Positions 1 through 6,856 of a stretch of 64,000 nucleotides of DNA are shown here, one piece after another (position 1 is the first letter of the stretch; every line of letters starts with the position of its first letter). A program made the position numbers and the translations under genes. Location: the NCBI RefSeq assembly GCF_006542375.1, contig NZ_CP038143.1:1240001-1304000 (forward strand), given 5' to 3'. The stretch comes from Oecophyllibacter saccharovorans. Lineage in GTDB: Bacteria; Pseudomonadota; Alphaproteobacteria; Acetobacterales; Acetobacteraceae. The notes beneath the pieces are model-generated. The model did no database searches, had not been told where the DNA came from, and saw only the letters and a list, made by a program, of their open reading frames with translations.

Positions 1-86
1 TGCCATCCCATCCAGGGCAGGAGGTCGTCAGCCTCATTGCGGATGATGCCGACGAGCGCGGTTTTCACAGGGTCTCTGCCGGGCAT
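1..86 (-). CDS. Glycosyltransferase family 2-like protein, N-terminal fragment (runs off the left edge)
   Basis: Only the first 28 codons are inside the window. Reading leftward from an ATG at 86 gives a peptide containing KTALVGIIRNEADDLLPWMG. This hydrophobic beta strand followed by RNE(A/C)D and a downstream W is the usual N-terminal signature of bacterial glycosyltransferases that catch a nucleotide sugar with a Rossmann-like GT-A fold. The gene sits 10 bases downstream of the mechanosensitive channel gene on the same strand, so the two may be co-transcribed. No good ribosome binding site is visible before this ATG. The family call rests on the short motif alone; the catalytic DXD lies outside the window. 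Confidence 0.55.
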   Translation of the reverse strand, partial: MPGRDPVKTALVGIIRNEADDLLPWMGW

Positions 87-96
87 CTGCAGACCG

Positions 97-2628
97 TCAG
101 CTCATGACGACGTTGATACGGGCCTCATGGAACCGTTTCAGCACATCCTGAAGCAACGCGCTCTTGATGCCCAGCGAGTTCTTCACGTTGTAGAATGAAA
201 CGGTCAGGCACATCGTGACCTGCAGGTCGTCCAGCGCCGTGGTGATGATACCCGGCGCCGGCAGGGCCAGGACAAGCGGCTGGTCATTGGCGGCAGCAAG
301 CATGAGCGCCTGCGCCTTGTCCAGATCGACGTCACGCGAAAGCGTGAAGTTCAGCGACAGGTTGGTCGGCTGGTCGCCGAAGCTTGCATTGGTAACGTTG
401 GATGTGACCAGCTGGGAATTGGGCACGATGAGCGTGGCGCCGTCTATCAGGGTGATGTCGGTTGCGCGGATATTGATCCGCTGAACCACACCCTTGATGC
501 CGCCGATGATAATGACATTGCCGGGCTGGATGGGCCGTCCGGCCAGCAGAATGATGCCGGAGATGAAGTCCTTGACGATGGACTGCAGACCGAACCCCAC
601 GCCGACCGACAGCGCGCTCACCACCCAGGTCAGGTTCTGCACCGACACACCCATCATGGAAAGCAGGGTAAGCCCTGTCATGATCCAGACAGTGTAGGAG
701 AGAATGCTGATGATCGAGGTCTGCGCCCCGTTGTCGAGATTGGTGGTGGGAAACAGGCGGGTCAGCAGCCAGGTGCAGATGAAGTTCAGGCCGTAATGCA
801 CGGCAACGACCAGGAGAATGCAGCTGATGGCCGTTTCGGGCGACAGGGCCAGACCGCTATGGGCGGTGCCGGTGAAGATGTGGCTCAGCCGGCTCCAGAG
901 CGCACTGAATGACAGGTCGCCCTTGGTCTGCAGCAGGGCGATCAGCACCATGATCAGGGCCAGCGAGCCTGCAGCGCTGAGGATGACGCCCATCTGCTCC
1001 ATGCGGCGCGGGCTGACGCCCAGCATGCGCAGCCAGCGCCCGGTGCCGTGATTGGGGGAAAAGAATACCGAGACCACCATCTGCCAGGTGCCGGCCAGCA
1101 CACCCGTGACAGCGACCGCATAGGTCAGGTCGACGATATCGCTGGTCAGGGAGAAGGCGAAGGTGATGTAACCGCAGGCTACCGCAATGCCGGTGATGGC
1201 GAGCAGCAGGATGGCCAGGGCATAGAAAGGTTTGCGCAGATTGATGCTGGCCATGTGTGCCAGAGAGGCGGAAACCTCCTTGGTCTTGCCGGCCTTTTTG
1301 GCGTCTTCAACCTGTTTTGCGGCTTCCTTTTCCTTCTCGGCGGTGACGGTGTTGCTGAGCCGGCGTCCGATCAGATAGAGCGTGAAGGCGCCTGCGAGCG
1401 CCACACAGGCCTCAAGAAAGGATTGCAGGGTGTTGCCCAGGACGCCTTCATTCTGAAAGGTCTCCAGGAAGGCGCATGACATCAGCGCCAGGCTGAGAAA
1501 CAGGCTGAAGGTGCGCATGCTGCGTCCTGAACGCCAGTGGCTCAGGGGGATGCCGCCGCCGAGCACGAAAGTGCAGGCGGGAATGGTTGTGGCAACGGTG
1601 CCGAGCAGCAGGTAGCCGTGCGGCAGCAGGAAATTGCTCCACAAGGCCCAGAAGACAGAGGCGACGGTTGCGCAGATGAGGCCGATGCCCAGCGCTTCGG
1701 GCGCGCTCCAGCCAGGCTGTAGCTTCATCGTGTCGCCTGCATTCCCGTGCTCAGTGGAAGCTGGCAGGGAAGTGTCACCGGCTGAGCTGTCCTGAGCATT
1801 ACGGTGGTCATGGCGCTGTCTTTTTATCGTCAGCCGTTCCAGATCCTGCAGGCGGCTGCGCAGGAAAGAAGGCAGCACGGCTTCCAGAAAACGCCCGAGT
1901 GCCGCTGTGCCCAGAAAGACCAGCAGGAGCCCCAGAGGCAGCAGAATCAGATCCTTAACGGCCGCCACGCTCCTGAGAGAGGCGAAGAGCGCGACCGTCT
2001 CGCTTTCAAGCTGTGCCCAGAAGGTGAAGGTCAGGGGCGACAGGCTGCGGCGTGAGAGAGTGGCCTGCTGAATCTGGCTGCTGAGCGAGCCCAGCATGGC
2101 GAGCAGCTGGCGGGCCTGCAGATCATAAAGCTTGATCCGGATGCTCATGGTCTTGACCGCGCGCAGGTTGTCCTGGGCCTGCTGGCGCTGCTGGGTGATG
2201 GAGGCCGGCTCACCCGGCTGGGGCTTGTCGCCCAGAATCTCCAGCAGCGCGGTGAAGGCGTTCTGGTAGCCTTCAACCTGGGTCAGGGCGGCTGCTGTAT
2301 TCTGCCGGACACGGGTGGCCTGGGCCGTATAGCTGTTCAGCATGATCATGCTGGGCGCAGGATCGGTGACCTGGACGGCTGACGAGACCTCTTGGAGGAT
2401 TTTCTGGTCCTTGTTGAGCTGCTCGGTCAGCGTTTTCTGCATCGTTCCCCACCCGACCAGGGGCAGGTCTTCCACGCTCAGGGGCTTGGCGGGCGTCTCG
2501 GCACTCTTATGCTCGCCCGCTGCCACCGCGGGATGGAGACCGGCCATGAAAGCAGGGGCGGCAAACAATGCCCCTCCCAGGCAGGCAGCGCGGAGAAGGA
2601 GAGCGGGGCGCATGGAAAACTTCGTCAT
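97..2628 (-). CDS. Large MscS-family mechanosensitive ion channel with periplasmic N-terminal domain
   Basis: An 843-residue inner-membrane protein. Residues 1 to about 37 form a signal peptide (hydrophobic core ending near HPAVAAG). A periplasmic helical domain rich in Gln and Leu follows, of the type found in the DUF3772/MscK-like subgroup. Many transmembrane helices then lead to a C-terminal MscS core at about residues 640-830. The pore-lining helix and hinge are visible as VGVGFGLQSIVKDFISG near residue 675, and the beta domain as GGIKGVVQRINIRATDI near 705. Members open under membrane tension and release solutes on osmotic downshock. A charged insert (about residues 265-300) and a Lys-rich stretch (EKEKEAAKQVEDAKKAGK) sit in cytoplasmic loops. 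The length is typical of the large MscS relatives. It lies downstream of pyrD on the same strand with a 166-base gap. Confidence 0.85.
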   Translation of the reverse strand: MTKFSMRPALLLRAACLGGALFAAPAFMAGLHPAVAAGEHKSAETPAKPLSVEDLPLVGWGTMQKTLTEQLNKDQKILQEVSSAVQVTDPAPSMIMLNSYTAQATRVRQNTAAALTQVEGYQNAFTALLEILGDKPQPGEPASITQQRQQAQDNLRAVKTMSIRIKLYDLQARQLLAMLGSLSSQIQQATLSRRSLSPLTFTFWAQLESETVALFASLRSVAAVKDLILLPLGLLLVFLGTAALGRFLEAVLPSFLRSRLQDLERLTIKRQRHDHRNAQDSSAGDTSLPASTEHGNAGDTMKLQPGWSAPEALGIGLICATVASVFWALWSNFLLPHGYLLLGTVATTIPACTFVLGGGIPLSHWRSGRSMRTFSLFLSLALMSCAFLETFQNEGVLGNTLQSFLEACVALAGAFTLYLIGRRLSNTVTAEKEKEAAKQVEDAKKAGKTKEVSASLAHMASINLRKPFYALAILLLAITGIAVACGYITFAFSLTSDIVDLTYAVAVTGVLAGTWQMVVSVFFSPNHGTGRWLRMLGVSPRRMEQMGVILSAAGSLALIMVLIALLQTKGDLSFSALWSRLSHIFTGTAHSGLALSPETAISCILLVVAVHYGLNFICTWLLTRLFPTTNLDNGAQTSIISILSYTVWIMTGLTLLSMMGVSVQNLTWVVSALSVGVGFGLQSIVKDFISGIILLAGRPIQPGNVIIIGGIKGVVQRINIRATDITLIDGATLIVPNSQLVTSNVTNASFGDQPTNLSLNFTLSRDVDLDKAQALMLAAANDQPLVLALPAPGIITTALDDLQVTMCLTVSFYNVKNSLGIKSALLQDVLKRFHEARINVVMS

Positions 2629-2794
2629 TGACCAGTCCGGGTTGGCTGTGAAGTGGGCGAACGAGATGCAGCGAGAAATCCCGTGAAAGGGCTATTGTGC
2701 CTTTCCCGGGCCGATCAAACAAGCGGGGCACCATCAGGGAAGGGACGGCAGTCAACCGACCCTATATGGAGAGGGGATAAGGTCCGGCCGGGGC

Positions 2795-3877
2795 TCAGAC
2801 GGAAAGGCGTCCCTCGGCGACAGCCTGTCTGATGGCCGTGATGGAAGGCAGGCCCGTGATGCGCATGATAGCCAGCAGTTCCGCCTTGATCCGGCTGATG
2901 GCTTCAGGCCCGTGATAGATGAAAGCCGTGTAGATCTGAACGAGATCAGCCCCCAGGCACAGGCGTTCGAAGACGTCACGCCCGCTGTCCACGCCCCCAG
3001 CTGAGATCAGGGCCAGCCGTCCCTGATTGGCCTGGGCCACCAGCCTCAGCACGGCCCGGGCCCTGTTGGCCAGTGGCCGGCCCGACAGACCGCCTGACTC
3101 CACGGCGCGCGTGTCCATGAGACCTTCCGGGCGCGCCAGGGTGGTGTTGGTCAGGATCAGCCCGGCAGCTCCATGTGCCGCTGCGGCATCGACGATCGGG
3201 GCGTAGGAGCTGTTCTCCAGATCCGGTGACAGCTTGACCACCAGAGGGGGAGGGTTGGGAACGGTTTCGAGAATGGCCTCCAGAATGCGCGCCAGGATGG
3301 CCGGGCCCTGCAGGTCGCGCAGGCCTGGCGTGTTGGGGGAGGAGAGATTGATGGTGATGTAATCGGCAAAGGCGCTGACGCATTTGACGAGCAGCGGATA
3401 ATCGCGCATCGGGTCAGCGCCGGTCTTGTTGATGCCGAGATTGATGCCGAGCGGAATGTTCAGCCCGTCATCGCTCTTGCCGCGCGGGCCGAAGAACTTG
3501 ACGAGATTCCTGCAGAAAGCTTCGATCCCGCAGCTGTTGAACCCCATGCGGTTGATGATCGCTTCATCTGCTGGCAACCGGAAGATGCGTGGCCGCGGAT
3601 TGCCGGGTTGTGGCAGGGGCGTGACGGTGCCCACTTCAATGAAGCCGAAGCCGAGCCGGGCCAGGCCCTGAATGGCGCGGGCGTTTTTGTCGAACCCGGC
3701 TGCAAGGCCGATCGGATTGGGAAAGTGGAGTCCCATGACGGTGCTTGCCAGAGTGGGATCGTCAGTCGGCGCTTGGCCGGCGAGCTTTCCGGCAATCGAA
3801 CGGATGGCGATTTCATGGGCCAGTTCGGGGTCAAGACGTCTCAGAAGCCACGTTGCCATTTTTCCTGCAGGCATCAT
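2795..3877 (-). CDS. pyrD: Dihydroorotate dehydrogenase (quinone), class 2
   Basis: Oxidises dihydroorotate to orotate in de novo pyrimidine synthesis, passing electrons through FMN to the membrane quinone pool. The 360-residue length and the N-terminal amphipathic helix region (LDPELAHEIAIRS) mark the class 2 membrane-associated enzyme. The FMN-barrel motifs NPIGLAAGFDKN and the active-site loop INLSSPNTPGLRDLQ (base Ser in the SSPNT motif) are present, with the phosphate-binding ISAGGVDSGRD near the end. The start at 3877 gives the usual distance to the LDPE motif. An inner ATG at 3859 has its own AGGA sequence four bases upstream and is an alternative. A promoter with tandem 12-base repeats lies just upstream. 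No other pyr gene is in the window. Confidence 0.93.
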   Translation of the reverse strand: MMPAGKMATWLLRRLDPELAHEIAIRSIAGKLAGQAPTDDPTLASTVMGLHFPNPIGLAAGFDKNARAIQGLARLGFGFIEVGTVTPLPQPGNPRPRIFRLPADEAIINRMGFNSCGIEAFCRNLVKFFGPRGKSDDGLNIPLGINLGINKTGADPMRDYPLLVKCVSAFADYITINLSSPNTPGLRDLQGPAILARILEAILETVPNPPPLVVKLSPDLENSSYAPIVDAAAAHGAAGLILTNTTLARPEGLMDTRAVESGGLSGRPLANRARAVLRLVAQANQGRLALISAGGVDSGRDVFERLCLGADLVQIYTAFIYHGPEAISRIKAELLAIMRITGLPSITAIRQAVAEGRLSV

Positions 3878-4367
3878 CTTTTCCCGTATCTCCCCATTGT
3901 AAGCACGACTGTAAACACGACAATCTCTTCCGGTGTCCCGGACTTATGGTCCAGCTCTGCAGGGTGTGTAAGGCCAGCCTCGGTTAGCTGTCTCTGTTAT
4001 CAGACAGCAGCGTGGTTTTTTGGTGAACGTGAATATTGTGGTCTGTTCGAGTCGAACATATGTCCACATCGGTGTCTCTCTTGTTCGGTGGCTTGTAAAG
4101 AGAGACAGGCTGCAGACCAGCTCGCTTGAGAAGGCGCAAATTGCTGAAAGGTCCAGGTTGTCACAGGTTACAGGTGAAGCGTTGGTTGAAGGAAGATGGA
4201 GTGAACCTGCCTGTGAAAGGCCTTCGAAGAGAAACCGGATGCGATGAAACGGCGCAGGTTCTGACTGCTTCGGATTTATGTCTGTCTGTTGCTTGTGAGA
4301 ATAAACCAGTTTTCGGGATGTGAAGATTACGATTCGGGGGTGAGAAGATTAAGATAAGGAAAGACAG
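3878..4367. other. 490-bp intergenic region between divergent pyrD and a small unknown gene
   Basis: Apart from the pyrD promoter and its 12-base repeats at the left end, no supported gene is seen. Short open frames at 4020-4247 and 4126-4323 have no recognisable domain and no convincing ribosome binding site. The stretch is less GC-rich than the surrounding genes, as expected for a regulatory region. The right end carries an AAGGA sequence serving the gene at 4368. Confidence 0.6.
3896..3923 (-). promoter_or_regulatory. Predicted sigma-70 promoter of pyrD, overlapping tandem 12-bp repeats
   Basis: On the minus strand a TTGTCG -35 and a TACAAT -10 are separated by 16 bases, about 20 bases before the pyrD start. 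Two direct 12-base units (GTCGTGTTTACA and GTCGTGCTTACA) fill the spacer and part of both boxes, at 3898-3921. This arrangement would suit a dimeric operator. The boxes are seen; activity and regulation are inferred. Confidence 0.45.
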
Positions 4368-4643
4368 GTGCCTGGGAACAACATGGCTGGAATAATCATG
4401 AAAGAGATCTATCTCGCGCCCTGCTGTCGCAACGCCCTGCATCGTCTGAAACTGGCCGGGGCCCATGGTCGGCCGGCGCTGCTAGAGGGCCACCCCCGCA
4501 CCCGTTTCAGAGATGAGCCCTGTCTGGCCCGGCTGGTTGCGCAGGGGCTGGCCCGCAAGGGAGAGGAGGGTACTTATTATCTGACCCGTGCCGGCGCGGT
4601 GTGGCATGAACGCCTGTTTCCCGGTTTTTCGGCGCCTGTCTGA
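4368..4643 (+). CDS. Small hypothetical protein, possible winged-helix-like fold
   Basis: A 91-residue protein that is not recognised. It starts with GTG at 4368, chosen because AAGGA lies seven bases upstream; in-frame ATGs at 4383 and 4398 are alternatives. The core reads like a short helix-turn-helix or winged-helix module: CRNALHRLKL, then LARLVAQGLARKGEEG, then TYYLTRAGAVWHERLF, resembling the helix, recognition helix and wing of MarR/ArsR-type small regulators. It contains two adjacent Cys (PCCRNAL) near the N-terminus. It precedes dusB by 46 bases on the same strand and could be its upstream partner. The fold is inferred from pattern only. Confidence 0.6.
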   Translation: MPGNNMAGIIMKEIYLAPCCRNALHRLKLAGAHGRPALLEGHPRTRFRDEPCLARLVAQGLARKGEEGTYYLTRAGAVWHERLFPGFSAPV

Positions 4644-4689
4644 AATGTTCAGTCCAGACGCGTACGGGAATTTTTGCTAAGCCCTTCCC

Positions 4690-5898
4690 ATGGCCTCGCT
4701 TTCATCCCTTTCCGGTCTTTCAGCGTGCGGCAGCAGTGCCGATTCCCCGAGCAGTACTTTCACGCCCCTATTGGCGCCTTCCGACGTCTCCATCAGCAAG
4801 GGAGAAGCGGGCGGTGGGGAAGGTGGCGCAGAAAAAGCATGTTTTGCCCTGCCGGCCATTGAGCTGGGCCAGGGAGTCCGCATTGGGGATCCGGTCATTC
4901 TGGCGCCGATGTCGGGAGTGACAGATCTGCCCTACCGCAAACTGGCCCGCGAGCTCGGGGCAGGGCTGGTGATCTCTGAAATGATCGCCTCTTGGGCCAT
5001 GGTGCGCGAAAATCCCAACACGTTGCGCATGGCCAGAAGTGCCGGGGCCGGCGGGGTCAATGCAGTCCAGCTGACAGGCTGCGAGCCTGAAGCTATGGCC
5101 GAGGCGGCACGCCTGGCGGTGGAAGGCGGGGCGGAAGTCATCGATATCAATTTCGGCTGTCCGGTGCGCAAGGTGGCGATCGGGCAGATGGCCGGCTCGG
5201 CCCTGATGCGTGATGAGCGCCTTGCCGCCCGTCTGCTGGAAGCCACGGTGCGGGCAGTCGATGTGCCGGTAACGCTGAAAATGCGCATGGGCTGGGACCA
5301 TGAGCATCTCAATGCGCCCCAGCTTGCCCGGATCGCCCAGGAAAGCGGGATCCGCATGGTCACAGTACACGGGCGGACGCGGCAGATGTTCTATAACGGC
5401 ACGGCAGACTGGCGGTTCGTCCGCAAGGTCAAGGAGGCCATGGCGCTGCCGGTGATCGTCAATGGCGATATCGTCACCATCGCTGACGCGCGTGAAGCCC
5501 TGCGGCAGTCCGGCGCTGACGGCGTGATGGTCGGGCGCGGCTGTTACGGTCGGCCCTGGTTTCCAGCCCAGCTGGTCGCCTCTCTGCGTTCAGGGCAGGA
5601 CGTGCCTGACCCGACCCTGGTGCAGGAAAAGGAGATCGCGCTCCGCCATTACCGCATGATGCTGGCGCATTTCGGCGAGCGGCCCGGTCTGCGCCTGGCC
5701 CGCAAGCATGTCTCCTGGTATTCGGCCGGCCTGCCGGGGTCGGCCGCTTTCCGTGCGGCGGTCAACCGCATGGAGCATTCGGAAGAGGTGCTGTCTTTCA
5801 TGAGTGCTTTCTACGATCGCCATATCGCAGCGGGTTTCGTGCGTGATCGCGAGGGAGAGGTCCTGCGTCACGGCACGCCCGCTTTGGACCAGGCATGA
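4690..5898 (+). CDS. dusB: tRNA-dihydrouridine synthase, DusB/NifR3 type
   Basis: Reduces uridines in the tRNA D-loop using FMN and NADPH. The TIM-barrel entry motif [19 protein letters not shown] is present, with the catalytic Cys in NFGCPVRKV (about residue 157) and the substrate-binding [18 protein letters not shown]. The first ~60 residues are a Ser/Ala/Gly-rich extension that is not part of the fold. No ribosome binding site precedes the ATG at 4690, so the true start may differ, although no other ATG lies between it and the conserved domain. In alphaproteobacteria this gene (nifR3) opens the ntrBC-ntrYX-hfq cluster. Here its stop overlaps the next start by four bases (ATGA), indicating translational coupling with the NtrC-like gene. 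Confidence 0.92.
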   Translation: MASLSSLSGLSACGSSADSPSSTFTPLLAPSDVSISKGEAGGGEGGAEKACFALPAIELGQGVRIGDPVILAPMSGVTDLPYRKLARELGAGLVISEMIASWAMVRENPNTLRMARSAGAGGVNAVQLTGCEPEAMAEAARLAVEGGAEVIDINFGCPVRKVAIGQMAGSALMRDERLAARLLEATVRAVDVPVTLKMRMGWDHEHLNAPQLARIAQESGIRMVTVHGRTRQMFYNGTADWRFVRKVKEAMALPVIVNGDIVTIADAREALRQSGADGVMVGRGCYGRPWFPAQLVASLRSGQDVPDPTLVQEKEIALRHYRMMLAHFGERPGLRLARKHVSWYSAGLPGSAAFRAAVNRMEHSEEVLSFMSAFYDRHIAAGFVRDREGEVLRHGTPALDQA

Positions 5899-6728
5899 CC
5901 CCGCTCCCGGAGTCGAACCCGCTGGCAACGCAGGCCGCAGAAGCAGCGGCAGAAACAGAGAATGGCTCGGACGCCGCTTCCGTTTCCACGCCCCCGCCGG
6001 CCTGCGGAAAGACCTTCAGCCTGTTTCTGCATGGTGCGACGGCCGAGCTGCGCCTTGAGGTCGCTCGCAGTCTTCACCAGCATGGCCCCCATGCGGCTGG
6101 CCCTTTTGTGCAGACGCGCCTGATGGAGGAAATCCGCGTTCTGAGGGAGGAGGCGCTTTTTGGCTGTGAGGAGAAGCAGTGCCCGGGCTGGATTGCCCAG
6201 GCCGCTGGCGGCACACTTCTGATTGATGAGATCGATTGCCTGGATTTTGATGCCCAACGCGCTCTGGCCCGCATCCTTCAGGCCGCCACGCCGGCTCAGC
6301 GCCTGTTTGTGGCAAGCCGTCATGCCCCTCAGCGCCTTCTGGAAACCGGCACTCTCTGCGCGGAACTCCAGGCCTGGCTGAGCCGGCTTGAAGGCCGGCA
6401 TTGTCTGGGCCCCGAGCGCCTGCGGGCTGTATGGCAACTCCAGGCCGACCCTGATTCCACCCGGGCTTCCGATCCGTCCGGCAGCATGGGAGGCCTTGCG
6501 GTCGTTCTGGATCAGGCGATGCAGGGCCATGTGGAAGCAGCGCTGGAGACGGGCGTGCAGATGCTGCATGCAAGTGTCGTGGCAGCCGTGGAGCAACCGC
6601 TGCTCACGCGTGTTCTGCAGCATACTCAGGGCAATCAGCTCCGCGCCGCCGCCATTCTGGGGCTCAATCGTAATACGCTGCGCAAACGCCTGCAGGCCCT
6701 GGGGATTGCCCTGCGTCCCAAAGCCTGA
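5895..6728 (+). CDS. Degenerate NtrC-like protein: no receiver domain, broken AAA+ module, intact Fis-type HTH
   Basis: A 277-residue intact reading frame sitting exactly where ntrB-ntrC lie in other alphaproteobacteria. It lacks any receiver domain. An AAA+ remnant is seen: where NtrC has a GESGTGKE Walker A, this protein has [16 protein letters not shown] with no glycine-lysine core. The Walker B-like GGTLLIDE is kept at residues 105-112. The sigma-54 contact loop GAFTGA is replaced by EEKQCPGW. Beyond that the ATPase domain is cut short. The C-terminal Fis helix-turn-helix ([27 protein letters not shown]) is well preserved. By sequence it should bind DNA but neither hydrolyse ATP nor activate sigma-54 RNA polymerase. 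It overlaps dusB by four bases and is followed by ntrY after 128 bases. Role unknown; it could be a repressor or a nucleoid-type DNA binder. Confidence 0.8.
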   Translation: MTPLPESNPLATQAAEAAAETENGSDAASVSTPPPACGKTFSLFLHGATAELRLEVARSLHQHGPHAAGPFVQTRLMEEIRVLREEALFGCEEKQCPGWIAQAAGGTLLIDEIDCLDFDAQRALARILQAATPAQRLFVASRHAPQRLLETGTLCAELQAWLSRLEGRHCLGPERLRAVWQLQADPDSTRASDPSGSMGGLAVVLDQAMQGHVEAALETGVQMLHASVVAAVEQPLLTRVLQHTQGNQLRAAAILGLNRNTLRKRLQALGIALRPKA

Positions 6729-6856
6729 GAGGGCTGCAAAGAAAGCCTCTTTATCCCTCTCTTCTGGTCCATGCTTCTGACGCACGGTTTCTTGCAGACT
6801 GCTTTATGTGCAAAGCTTGCCGGGAAACGGTTCCTCAAGGAGCTGGAACAGGTTGA

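Noticed and set aside
4020..4323. Two overlapping short frames in the pyrD upstream region
   Set aside because: No ribosome site, no recognisable sequence, and codon use unlike the neighbours.
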